In this document: positions 50,824-62,344 of the stretch, one piece after another
How positions within the stretch are numbered: position 1 is the stretch's first letter
Layout of the letters: each line of letters opens with the position of its first letter
Source of the DNA: Sapria himalayana
Taxonomy: Eukaryota; Streptophyta; Magnoliopsida; Malpighiales; Rafflesiaceae
DNA length: 64,000 nt
Assembly: GCA_029783825.1 (NCBI GenBank)
Contig: JAREIK010001479.1
Span: forward strand, 30,102-94,101
Reading direction: 5' to 3'
The notes under the pieces: generated by a model
The model's database searches: none
What the model saw: the letters and a program-made list of their open reading frames with translations, nothing else
Told to the model about the DNA's origin: nothing
Program-made: the position numbers and the translations under genes

Positions 50824-51999
50824 GTTATGAATTCATAAAAAAGAAATAACTAAGCTAAGTATCATTATGAAAAACACAAAGGTCCTCATCCTTAGAATTG
50901 TCATCTAACTCTCATGAGACTCAAGCATCATTGAATTACATGATTTTTTCACATTTCTATAAAGGAAATATAATAAAATATTTAGTAAATATTCAAAAAT
51001 TATAATCATAAATTTAATTAAATTTAATAAAAAACATATAATATCTATACCTATTTAATAATTTATATTAGTGACAAGTATAGGCAGAAACAAAAAAAAT
51101 AAATTCAATTTGACATCAATTAATGAAGATAAAAATTTATATAAAATAGCAATATATAAAAATAGGCATTTTTCTATTGATGATGATGATGAAAACCTTA
51201 GAAGAAGATTTTTAAATTAAGACAATTTACTTTAATTCTTAGTTCATAACTTAGTTATGATTTTTTGTTAAAGTTTGAAACTATTAGTATAGTTGAATTT
51301 ATTTTTTATTTTATAATTTTATTATGATTTTTTGTGAAAACAATAAACTATTATATTTTTTTATAATTCTAATGAATTATTTGCATGTTTTTATTTATAC
51401 TATTTTATTTATTTTATATATTTTAAAATATTAATTAATTATATAATGTGAGACTTTTAAAAACTTATGTCTTAAAATCTCAAAGCTTTCCCACGTCTCA
51501 TGAAGACAAAAATATCTTGCTTTATGCCCTCATATTTTAAAACCTTAGTCTACAGTATAACCTATGAACCTTTAAAAGTTCATCATAATTCAAAGCAAAA
51601 AATCTAGTATTTTTTCTAAGTGTATCTCATCCTCCCACAGAAAGAGTAGGTTAATATTATCTTTTATCTCTCGAGTTACCTCTACCTCATAGACTCGTCT
51701 CGCAACTTTGTTGTCGCCACTATGTCATGATACTATGTGTCTCATCCAAGTGATATCACATAAAATTCTATCATTTTTCCTCACTTTTTTGTTATAGTAT
51801 AATTTCATACAAATATCCAAAAATAAGAAATTATGCCAATTTTCTAAAACAATAATTTTACACAAACAACTATCATGTTATACAAAATTTTTAAAAATAC
51901 AAATTTCACAAAATGTAAGTATTTCATAGAATTTAAACACACATTATTTTTGCAAAGAAAAACTATTAAAGCATATGTACCAACATTGTCGTATCGACC

Positions 52000-52930
52000 A
52001 CCTCATCGACAAAAAACTAAATCAACCCACGTGAAAACCCATGTCAGCACTATAATTAATACCTCCACCACAAAATAAACCCAAAATACCCATTATACAT
52101 AGAAGTTTTACTGTTACATATGTAAATTACCACAACAAACCCAACATATGTTTTGGTCGGCATTGCCAAGGGTATCACCACTTGTGCACCCTAAAACTGA
52201 AGATACCTTGCCAAAATATACCCTATGATACCATGTAAACATCTTCATAGAGCTTGTTGAAGATGAAAAAAAAATAGAGGAAAAGAAAATATTGAAAAAA
52301 GAAAACAATATTATTTAAAATATAAAATAAATTTTTAAAATACACATAATTCTAGATATATTGTTTTGAGTTGGAATAACTCATAAGTTAGGTACTCCTA
52401 ATTAATAAAAAAATAATAAAAAATTAATAAAAAATTAATAAAAAATTAATAAAAAATAAAAAAAAATAATTAGAAAAGCTCAGAAATAACATTTCATATG
52501 AAATAAAATTTCCATAAAAATATTGGCAAGAATTACTTTATGATACCAAACCACCTTGTACATAACATTAAATCCTACTTCATTTCATTGATAAGTATTG
52601 GGACAAAGGTAATAGGCTTGAATCATGAATTTGAGAAAAGTGGAAATGAAAATAAATCAATAGAAAAGTTGTTTTAGAAATTTTTGTATTTGTTATTTAT
52701 TTGTCCATTTAAAATCCCAAATCTCACCATGAAGTGCTCACAAGAAGGTACTCCTGTAAATTATTTATAACAAAAAGGGCCTATGGTATGATTTGTAAAT
52801 GCCAATCAATGAGAGAAAATAGAAAGTATCTTCACATTTCATCTTGTCTCCTTGAGTTGTTTACAAAATACAAACTTAACACTAGCAAAAAAGTAAACAT
52901 TGACGAATTTGACAGTAAATTATAGAGGAA
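52000..52930. other. Downstream of the GT43 gene fragment; last exon not found
   Basis: AT-rich. An expected third coding exon of the GT43 gene would read GWIID/PPLEI and PWPD-like residues on the minus strand; none was seen here or further left in the window. The repeat aattaataaaa recurs at 52406-52460. Confidence 0.5.
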
Positions 52931-52935
52931 CTAAC

Positions 52936-54277
52936 CCAGGAGTAAATTTACTGTCAGCATTAGCTTCAATGCGAAGCCACCAAACCAAAACCTGTTGTCC
53001 GCAGCTTTCAAGTGGTTCCACCATATGGGGATCCTTCAACAGAGAAAGAGGAGTATTCATAATCTTATCGACTGAATCCAGATCCCTGATCCATTCAGGC
53101 TTATATTGAGTTCCCTTCCAAAGTGCCCTAGAGTTCAACACGAACCCAGCCCACTCCAGCTTCTTTAGCATGCGAGAACCAAATGTATGCCATCCTACAA
53201 ATTTATACGCAGCATTGCAAGCAGGCCCTTGAACATGGATTGTAGGATTTTCCTCAGGCATTTGCTCATCCATGGCCAAAAAAAACTCATCAGCACCATC
53301 AGAATGAACAAGCATCCCCACTGAAACAATACCAAACCATTTGACATTTTGAATCTCATCAAAAAGTTCAATGCTGTGGATATTGCTGTCATCTGCGAAT
53401 ACAACAATGCCATCCAGCTTCTGCTCTCTAACGACTCTGCTCAGCCACATATAAAAATCAAACAAATATCAAACATGAGAAACATACCCAGTTGGTCATC
53501 AGAGTTTTCACTACCTGCTAAACAATTCCGAATTTCATAACGCACCATTTACCTCAGAGCAAACAGCCGCATTTCTGACTCTAACTCATGACGACCCTCC
53601 CAGAACATTGGTATATTCTGCCGAAATCCGATATGAATAGTCTTAATTCCCGATTTTGCAATGATTGAAGCCGTTTCATTACTAACTCCACCAGCCTCCA
53701 CCACGATCCAGACAACATCATATGGAACAAGCATCAAGGAGTGCATTACACCAGTGATATGAAGCCTCTGAAATGTTCTTACAAAGGTTGGAGTAACCGC
53801 GATAACAGTCCTAGGATTCTTAATTCCAAACTGTATCTTTTGTTCTATCTGCACCCTTTGGATTATATGGTGAGCTTTCATGATCTCTAATGGATTCGGG
53901 TGAGGCCATGGCCGAATTCTAATGCCATGCCGCCCAACTACCACTCTGGAAGTGGTCGTTCTGTTTTTAGTTAAAGGTCGTTGGAGATCATTCAACGAAG
54001 ACGAATGGAAGTTAGCTGCCAGTTTCCAAAATGGTTCAGTATATAGATTGGTGCTGGCAGATATGGAGTAGATGAAAAAGAACACAAGCCTAGAGAAGCG
54101 AAAGCCCAGAAGCATGCTAATGAGGCAACTAAGGCAGTAGAGGACCAACCGAAATAAAGAGGCCGGTGATTTCGTTGAGCCACCAGAAGATAAATCTAAG
54201 GATACTGATCCTCTGTAGCTGTTGCTGCTCCTGCGATTCATGTAGCTCTGTCTCGCAGCTGAAAGCATCAATTTCAT
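52936..54277 (-). CDS. IRX14-like: GT43 glycosyltransferase, IRX14-like (two exons; 3' end missing)
   Basis: Family role: Golgi type II membrane protein needed for elongation of the xylan backbone of secondary walls. Exon 1 is 54277-53553; a GT/AG intron of 116 bp (53552-53437) follows; exon 2 is 53436-52936, then a GT donor (GGGTTAGT). The splice restores ALRVVREQKLDG. Residues 1-40 form a Ser/Arg-rich cytosolic tail, 41-71 the membrane anchor, about 120-408 the GT43 domain: SRVVVGRHGIRIRPWPHPNP, ITGVMHSLMLVPYDVVWIVVE, and the DDS metal motif (257-259). SCGQQVLVWWLRIEA-AD is near the end. Odd: between GWHTF (323-327) and KLEWAGF (334-340) only six residues remain, where I recall about 25-28 in IRX14 proteins. 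The final exon was not found. It may be a gene with a long last intron, or a decaying copy. Start: the ATG opens MKLMLSAARQSY, close to the family MKLSxxxQSY. Confidence 0.85.
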
Positions 54278-54483
54278 TCCTTTTCCGCTGCAGACAACTT
54301 ATGGTGAGATAAAGTTCAGGTTGACACAAGAAGATGTTTGTGAAGAGTTAGAATGAGTTAGTTTTGAGCTGGCAAATGAAGCTTTTTTGTTTCTTCAAAC
54401 TAAAGGATCGGCCATCGGTACCTTCCTGACCGAGTGACCATCAAGCTCAGAGGTTGTTTACCGACGGTGATCCTTTCTAATCT
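54278..54483 (-). promoter_or_regulatory. Presumed 5' UTR/promoter-proximal region of the GT43 gene
   Basis: Only 206 bp separate the start codon from a repetitive inverted-repeat element. No clear TATA box was identified. The balanced base composition of this stretch contrasts with the AT-rich element upstream, and it probably holds the transcription start or leader. Confidence 0.4.
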
Positions 54484-55168
54484 GGAAATTTATCTTTTGT
54501 CCAACAAATGTAAAATATTTAGAAAAAATCCTAAACATTTAATAAAAATAGACCAAAATATATAATATTTACGTTTTGGTATGTTTAAAATTAAAACTTA
54601 ATTTTGCCCAAACCTTTAAAAATCATTGTTTCGAATTCAAAATCACTATTTCAAATTCAAAATTAATGTTTTGAATTCAAAACTCACTTTTTGTTTTATT
54701 TTTTTTCAATCTAAGACATATATAGGCATGTGTGTATTTGTGTGTGTGTGTATAAATATAAACACACACACACATCTATATATACACCTATATAACTTAT
54801 AAATATACATATATATTATAACATATAAATATACATATATGTATATATAAACCTATAAATATATTGTTGTGTATATATATAAAGCTATAAATATACATAA
54901 ATATAGATAAACTATAAATATACATACATACATACATACATATATATATATATATATGCATGTTATATAGATTTATATATAAACATATATAGAGCAATTT
55001 TCATATTCGAAATAGTAGTATTCGATGAGAAAATTAGGTTTTTTTTTTATTTTTAATGGATCAAAATATAAATATTATATGGTTATGTGCATTTTTTTTC
55101 TTAAATATTAAATTAGGACTTTTTTTGTAAATAATTGTTGGTAGATGCACTAAAACATAATTATCTCC
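54484..55168. mobile_element. Inverted-repeat (Mutator-like or foldback) element, 685 bp, copy 2
   Basis: The left arm begins GGAAATTTATCTTTTGTCC. The right arm inverted begins GGAGATAATTATGTTTTAG. The arms resemble each other for over 100 bp (aatatttagaaaaaatcc against attatttacaaaaaaagtcc). Flanks TTTCTAATCT (54474-54483) and TTTTTGATCT (55169-55178) match at 8 of 10, like a Mutator-type target duplication. The interior holds (GT)n, (TA)n and tacatacata DNA with its own inverted GT/AC pair (54740-54774). A related copy lies at 44650-45490. Inserted 206 bp upstream of the GT43 start codon. Confidence 0.6.
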
Positions 55169-55289
55169 TTTTTGATCTCTAAAATCCAATTATTATTTAG
55201 ATTTAATAAAATTATGTTGATGTTCCCACATATACATATATATATAACTTAAAAATAATTAATTTTGATGCACTCAATTATAACAATCA

Positions 55290-55535
55290 GAAATACCCTA
55301 AATGGTATATATATATATAATTGAATGTATATATATATATACCATATAAAAATATTTTAGAAAACATTTTCAAATATACACTACATATATATATATATGA
55401 ATATATAAAATTATATATATATATATAATGTATTCTGAAACATATGAAATATGTGTGTGTGTGTGTGTACACACACACACACACGAAACATATGTGTATT
55501 TATATTCTGAAACTATGTATTCTGAAACATATGAA

Positions 55536-55577
<42 letters not shown>

Positions 55578-55860
55578 TTGTTTGTTTGTATACATAGCAT
55601 ATGTATCCACATGCATATATATAAAGGATTTCAAATATATATGTATATATACCATCTGGTGTTTATATATATATATATATATAACCATATATATGACTAC
55701 AATTAAATAACTATATATTTATATATAACTATGTTCAATATATAGATAGTTTTATATATAGTACATAGTTATCTATATAGTTATATATACCATTCAAATA
55801 TATATATATATATATATATAAAAGGTGTGTGTGTGTGTGTGTACATAAACATATATATTA
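55290..55860. repeat. TA/GT/TATG microsatellite cluster with GT/AC palindrome
   Basis: Runs of (TA)n, (GT)n and (TATG)n alternate. At 55453-55484 a GT run of 16 bases meets an AC run of 16 bases, a perfect palindrome flanked by further inverted sequence (catatgaaat and cgaaacatatg). Many short frames here (Tyr/Ile/His) are by-products. Confidence 0.92.
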
Positions 55861-57590
55861 TTATGATTTCAACATAATATCAAAACTCATCATTAGTTAT
55901 ATAGTCTCAAAAGTTTATTGTGTACAAATTTATTGGGACATAAATTTAAATATTGATCCAAAAAAAATAATGAAGTAGTTTAACCAACCAACCATGAACC
56001 AACTATTTCACAAGTTAAGTAGATAAACTTAGTCTTTTTGAAATATACTTAGACTATAGGGTTGACTTATTTTCATAAATATGATGATATTTTTTAGTAG
56101 TTAGGCAATATTGTGTCCGTCTATCAGACGAATGGTAGATTAATATGGAAAAGCCTCGATACCCTATTGGCATATAAAGTGACTAACATTTTTGGACTAA
56201 CACTACTAAGGATGATCTCCTTGTCATTGTGTCCTGAGTATTTCATAATCAAAACTATATATAATTTTCTTATTGACTCATCCACTTGTCATTGTGCCCT
56301 TGGTATTTCATATAAATGTTCTCTTTAGGTAATACGTCAATTGTCCTTATTGACTCCTTCAAGTATTTTTTTTATTCTCTGATTTGTAATGTCTTAAAGA
56401 AGTGGTAATAAATATATTTATGCTTTCAACTTCATAGATACCAAATTAACCTCAATTAATATATATCTTCCTATGAATCTCACTTATGATATCATATAAG
56501 AGGAAATGACATGTGGTGTTGTCACCACCCTACAAGACACATCCACTTGTATGTGTCCCATGACATACATGTCACTGTCCATCTTAGCTAACACATGACT
56601 CCCACACAATGCTAAAACTCATAGGTTATATATGTTCTACTTAACCCCTATATCACTTGAAGGTTAGTTCTTCTAAATTATACATAATAGATTAGTCATA
56701 TATATGTTTATGGTTTTGGTTTTGTGTCATATTCACAATAATTAAACTTATCTCAATCTCATGTTTTTACCCATAGATTTATCTCATATATTAAGATTAG
56801 AAGGACTATCACTTTCGTCTTATTGTACCACATACGTGTGTTTCATGACTTACATATTATCATCTTCTATGACTAACAAGCATAAACATACAATATGGTG
56901 GAAATCCTAAATTTTAATTATAATTAGCATTTATATCCATCAGCATTCAAACTACGATATTAACAAATGCATAAATATTATGTATTCACATCATCATAAC
57001 ACAAATACATCAAACTAATCAAGAGTTCCGAATGATAGTCATATTGAAAATTTACATAAGATATTTGAAGTGGTATTTCATGAAATCGAGAGTTCCAAAT
57101 GATAGCCATATTGAAAATTTGTCTCAAAATCTTATCCCAAATAATTATTACTTCAATCACCTTGGATTTTTTGTAAAATCTTTTAAGTATTACTTCTACA
57201 CTTTGAGATTATATATCATTCTTTAATCTAGAAGTCAAGATGCTAGCTTGATGTCGTGATTTTATTATATCATTAAATCTTCTCTAGAGATTTACAAGTC
57301 ATGGTGAGTAGGAATGATGCAGCTCAAGTAGCTCTCATATAGAGAAAAAAGTCATGGTGGCTGAAATGTCATGACTAAGACAATTACACTTAGAAACACA
57401 AAGGCATGGCATTATGAATGACTATAACTTTGGTATTTTTCTTCTAGAGTATAAAATTATGACAAAAAAATATCACAACTGGAGTAATGCTCTATGGAGC
57501 ACAAAATCATATCAGCATAAAATATCACAACTAGAAAAGTCAACTAAGCTGGATGGCTAGAGCATTGCTTACAACATAACAAAGTTCAAC
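55860..57590. repeat. Dispersed AT-rich repeat R1, copy B, left part
   Basis: Same ordered landmarks as copy A: tggcatataaagtgacta, actactaaggatgatctcc, gtatttcataatcaaaacta and atctcatatattaagatta. Subunits with ctctatggagcacaaaatca occur toward the right. The frame 56113-56328 is an accident of the repeat. Confidence 0.6.
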
Positions 57591-58320
57591 CATGTGTGCC
57601 TAGCTTGGCATGATTTAGTCATGACATGCCTAGCTCGGCATGGTATGATCCAGAATAATGTCTATTCCTAGACCATGTCAGCCTATGAAAAAACTCATGA
57701 CATGCTAGCCTAGTGTGAGCTATCATGCCTAGCCTAGCGGCATGGTCCATCAATTTGGTAACTCGAGACCAACTATAGTCGAGTTTTAGGTCACGAGTCT
57801 AGTACCTTTGAGTGACTGCTTGATGGGGTGGTTTTTCTAGAAACATGTCATGTAAGTCGAATACCACTTATGCAGTAGGTCACAATTGGGTTGTCAGGCC
57901 TCTCTTACTTTGCTTGCCAATTTAAAATGAAATATTGGCCAGCACTACTTATGGCATGGCACAACAGACCTCCCTATGGGCTATGGCATGGTGAGCCTCC
58001 CCTTCCCTACCCTGTTATGCCATAAGCTAGATATCGCTTAGGGAAAAACATGGTTGGCACGTCAGCCAAGTTGTCTAACATGCTATTATGATTTTGGCCA
58101 AATTTTAAATATAAAAAATTCAAAAATATATATATATATATATTTTTTAAAGAACAAATGGGCCACTCTAGGCCAAGCAAGAATGACATGGCCCTTCAAT
58201 TTACAAGCCAACCATGTCATGTTGGGCTGCCAATTTGGTTCTCATGTCATGTCATGCATGACATGATAAGCCTCTCATGTCGTACCTAGCACCACAGTGG
58301 CATAATTATTTGACACCTCT
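57590..58320. mobile_element. Decayed GC-rich hAT-type element inside R1 copy B
   Basis: The words tagcttggcatgatttagtc, tcatgcctagcctagcggca and cctagcaccacagtggcata are C-to-T-decayed versions of hAT subterminal sequence. The right end reads TTTGACACCTCT (58309-58320). R1 similarity is interrupted here and resumes after 58320. The left end is not clear. Confidence 0.5.
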
Positions 58321-58870
58321 TGTCATGACTAGTATAATGTTCTTTATAGCACAAAGTCACAACAAAAAATATTGATGTAATGAATTTTGCTTAGTATTTT
58401 GGCTCTATTTTGATTAAGTCACTAAGCTAGAAAATATCATGATTTTTTATACTAGTAAGGTACTTGGTTATTATTTCATGAAAATATGCTAGTTGCTATC
58501 ATTATGTTTTAGAGATTATGAAGCCATAACTCAGAAAATATTGTGATAATAAAGATTGTGTTGCAAAATGAAAAGATTGTGATAATTTAGTAGTAAAGTA
58601 TTGACATATAAAGATTAATATGATTAGTTTTGTAAAGTTACATCTAAGAAAGATTGTGATAATTAATCATGAGGTTCAATCATGACTAGTATAATTTAGT
58701 AGTAAATGCTTACTAACATTCATCAAATTCTATCAAAACAACTATTTAGTGAAATATCTCTATTTAAAACTCAATTAAATATAAACATATCAATAATTAC
58801 ATGACAAACAATCTAAAAAAGTTGGAAGGTGGAATGCCGAATAAACTCCATTAATAAAATTATTGCTCCA
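58320..58870. repeat. Dispersed repeat R1, copy B, right part
   Basis: Aligns with 63395-63950: cttagtattttggctctatt versus cttagtattttggttctata, then aggtacttg, then gaataaactcc versus gaacaaactcc near the end. Confidence 0.6.
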
Positions 58871-58879
58871 CATTGTCAA

Positions 58880-61400
58880 TGAATCTCCTCTCTCTCTCTA
58901 AAAATCATTATCAATAATAATGAGAAGAATAAAGTATAATATCACAAAGGAAAACAATTATACAAATTATCAACATGGAAAAGAAGGTGAGTAGTATGAT
59001 CAATCATGAGAATCAAAATTCTAAGATACGAACTTTACCTTAGATGGCTCAAGTGGGAACATGGACATGGAAGATCTCTTTGAATCTCCCCCATTGCTAG
59101 CTACTCATTCCATCATCCTCACAATCACAATGTATAATATATATTGTCGTATTTTAATGGATTTTAATGAATTTTCAAATAAATCCAATGCAAAGTACTT
59201 ATGCTTTTGGTTCTCATTGTACTTTCCTGAATCTCTAGTCCACCATTTCTTTCTATAATATATATTACTCTTAATTTATTGATCTCAAGCATTAATCTTT
59301 TTATGTCACTCACTTGCAAATAAATCATAGAGCTTCCTAGATATTTCAGTGCTTCCCATCAATCTAATCTCTACTTTCTTTATCATTTCTTCCAAGATCT
59401 TCATAATACTATATTCAAAATTTTCTTGGATAGTCACAAATAAGAGCTCCTTTTTTTTACAATGCATGTCTCATAATACATCTCTTTGCTTTGAATTAGC
59501 TTTACCTTCCTATTCTTTTCTTCTTGGATAATATTCCTACTTATTGTCTCCTCTCTAATTTTGCTACTAAGGAACTGTGCATAGACTTTAACTCTGCCTT
59601 CAAGCACATCTCCATATATTCGGCCTCTACTTTCATATTTTCAAAATAAGGATTTCTCTCAAGTCACATTCTTTTCTAGTCAAAGAAAAATCAAATCAAA
59701 GTGACAATTCTTCATCAAAAATTATTTTTTTTCCATTACTTCTAAGAACCACCTTCACATATACCGGCTTCGCGGAATAATAACACTTCTTGCCCAATAT
59801 CTATTGATTCTTCCCCTTTAAGAATCACCTTGTTCTTCTTGTCTTCATAAAACTCTTTCTTCACACATGTTAATGTCAAGGAAGACATTCCTGGGTATCA
59901 TTCATCTATATATTCATTCTTCAGCACTCCCTCGACTCAGCAACATTATTATCAAAGAAGAGTTAATTATTTAGTTGAAAATTTTATCCTCTTGAAAATT
60001 GAGAATGAACTTTTACAAAATCTCTACTACATAAATCTTATATCCTTTACAATAGTGAAAAGCAAGATTCTCCTTTCTTACATGAAGGTGGAGAGATGAA
60101 TGTTCAACTATAAAATAAAGCATAGAAAGTATAATCAAACATTGCCCTCTTCCATTAGTTTTACTCATACTAAGTATCCATATGTACATTTCAATGAAAC
60201 TCTCTATGTCTCTCTTATAACCATCAATATCTTGGCAATTGCCTTATAGTTTGGTTGTATCTTTAGGGATCTAAAAGTCATACCATCCAAGGTCCCTTGC
60301 AATCCATATACTGCATTCATAAATTTTTTATCAAAATACACTCAAACTTTTCATATATAGTATCTCTTTTCTTGCATGTCTACTAGATTGAAGTAAAACT
60401 ACATTATGATTATTTCATTCTCACTTTCCATGTGTGTGTAAATTCAGTATCAATTTCTCCTTTCTATCAATAGTTAAAATGTAGAATAAACTTTCTAAAC
60501 CTTTTTTTCTCCTACAAAACTTTTATTGGCTAGAATATAAGTCATCCATCTCATCTATCTTTTATTAAGAAAAATTGGCTCTAGTGTCACTACTCTAAAA
60601 GAAGTCTTGGTAGCAGATTACTTTTTGTTGCTTGCCTTTGGCCTTATGACTCATCTCAATCTTCTCTCTTCTCACTCCTAGCTTTGAAATTAAAGTCTCC
60701 TTCTCCATGGTAGCTCAAATCTTCAAAAAATAAATTTTAGAAGGAGAAATAAATGGATCTACAAAAAAAGGGTAGTACTTGATATAGGATTAGGATTAAG
60801 TCATGGCTAATTAAAAAGTTATAGTGATTTTTCACATAGTCATGACTTTTCTTTTAAAAATCATGGCAAGGTTTGTGTACCACGACTTCATTTGTCTTAA
60901 GATAATTTATGGTTGAGTTTAAGTGTCATGACTTCTTTTGGGTGTATACAATATATAACTATTTGAGAATATATGTATATGTAAAAAAATATTTATTACA
61001 TCATAAAGTATAAAAAGTAAATCTCTAAGTTGCCTCGCAAGCAAGACCCTCATTGGATCTCAAACTAAGTTAATTTTAGTGGTCAAAGAAAGCATCTTAG
61101 TATAATTATTCTCTTCTACTTGTCTTTTTTAATTCTACTTCAGTATCCATCAATTTTTAGAGTTTCTCCTTCAAGATATTATTCCATGTATGCTACAAAT
61201 TTTCAAAAAGTCAAGGCATCATTATTTATGATCAATATTGATGAGGCTATGACTTATTATGAAGTAATGGCTTTAGGAATTGCTCTATGGATATATTTCG
61301 TCATAACTTTGAAAAAAATCATTACTTTTTTAAGCTTCTATTTCTTTAATGTCATGACTTTTTTTTCCTAGCATGACTTTCTTCATCATATCATATTGTG
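58880..61400 (-). other. Decayed coding-like stretch, family unknown
   Basis: Minus-strand translation gives scattered protein-like segments split by stops and shifts. Examples are KKEFYEDKKNKVILKGEESI with DIGQEVLLFREAG (about 59870-59765), FMNAVYGLQGTLDGMTFRSL (about 60325-60265), and METE-like Lys/Glu-rich starts near 60710. Such charged text is unlike the surrounding AT-rich repeats and suggests an old coding sequence, either a transposon gag-like frame or a host pseudogene. No domain is recognised. Plus-strand frames at 59061-59258 and 59349-59531 look like its antisense. Confidence 0.35.
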
Positions 61401-62340
61401 TTTTTATAAGTAAATGAGTCAGAAAAGTAATAAAATAGACATAAGTCTAGATAACAATTTCACTAGGATTGAGTTGGTTGTTCGAGTAATCAATAGTGAA
61501 TCAATTATTGTTTAAGTTGAATCAATAAACTAGAGCTTTCAACAAGAAACTTAGACTCTAAGAAAGACTCACTTCCTAGTGTATAAAAATAATTTTCTAG
61601 TGTTTGGTTAATGCTGTATTTTATTATTGAATGGATAGTATACTAGTGTAAAAATATCCAATTATTTTCTTGGCATATAAGGTAGCTATCATGCTTAGAG
61701 TGTTACTATCAATGATGATTCCCTCACAATTGTTCCTTCAATATTTCACCATTGAAGTAATGTGCTACTTCATGTATGGGGCATTCCCACATCTGCTCCT
61801 TTAAAAAAAATTATCAACTACCCTTTATAATTACTTAGATTGAATATTTCTATACTTCAACCTCTAATATCTAAAAGATACAAGATGGTGTGATAATAAA
61901 TACCTTTGTTATTTTGACCTTGTAAGCATTATATTTTGGACAATTAATATTTATCTTCCTATGAATCTCATTATTGAAAATCATACAAGAGAATTTGACT
62001 TGTAGAGCTATCACCATCATATGAGTCACCTCCTTTTGTATAAATCCCATGACCCCCTATCACTGTTCATCATGGCTAACTCATGACTCTCGTACTATGG
62101 TAAAACTCTTAGGTTAATTATTATACTTAATCCTCACATTAATCGATGTTGTTCTTCTAGAGTATTCATAATGGTTTGGTCATAATTGCATTCATATTTT
62201 TGGATTCATGAGCATCATATTTATAATAATTAAATTTACTTAAATCTCAAGTTTCAACACATAGATTTATCTTACATGTTAAAGTTAAAAGGGCTATCAT
62301 TTTCTTCTTACTATATCACATGATTATGTCTCAATTACAT
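61400..62340. repeat. Dispersed repeat R1, copy C (left portion only)
   Basis: Contains agtgtataaaaata, cttggcatataaggtagcta, tatcaatgatgattccctca and ttatcttacatgttaaagtt in the same order as the other copies. It stops where copy D begins. Confidence 0.6.
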
Positions 62341-62344
62341 CTAT

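Larger units (their letters stand above)
49425..51548. mobile_element. hAT-like element of a second type, about 2.1 kb, no transposase
   Basis: Comparison with copia relic A (26580-26620) shows extra sequence only in relic B. The ends are AGAGTTTTCAAATGC (left) and, inverted, CTAAGGTTTTAAAATATG (right), an imperfect terminal repeat. The proposed 8-bp duplication is TCTATGAT (49417-49424) and TCTACAGT (51549-51556); the empty site reads tctatagt, 6 and 7 of 8 identical. The interior has a hairpin, a 26-bp tandem array and a 213-bp tandem duplication. No transposase is seen. Frames at 50336-50524 and 50512-50787 are by-products. Confidence 0.65.
46400..52000 (-). pseudogene. Ty1/copia relic B, carrying two insertions
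   Basis: Minus-strand order: gag-side sequence (52000-51550, shared with relic A); the hAT-like insertion 49425-51548; protease-like WIVDSKANTHV (about 49225-49190); CHLGKYIKILY...IHSD (48770-48670), the GAG_pre-integrase/integrase start; IKMLKSDD.LEYTS (about 48490); NEIVERKNKYLVEI...VPRHFWGEV (48390-48280); and KGYKC-like sequence (about 48075). RT starts with CRWVN...KADRL (about 47620-47560). RT is interrupted by the MITE 47188-47554 and resumes with K-ILRGYTQTYDFDYW (about 47180-47110). KAFYGIKQSHRL (about 46940) and a degraded YVDD region (about 46790) follow. Nothing is intact. Confidence 0.78.

Noticed and set aside
54797..55710. Numerous 60-90-codon Tyr/Ile/His frames
   Set aside because: Translations of TATA, TATG and GTGT microsatellites on both strands.
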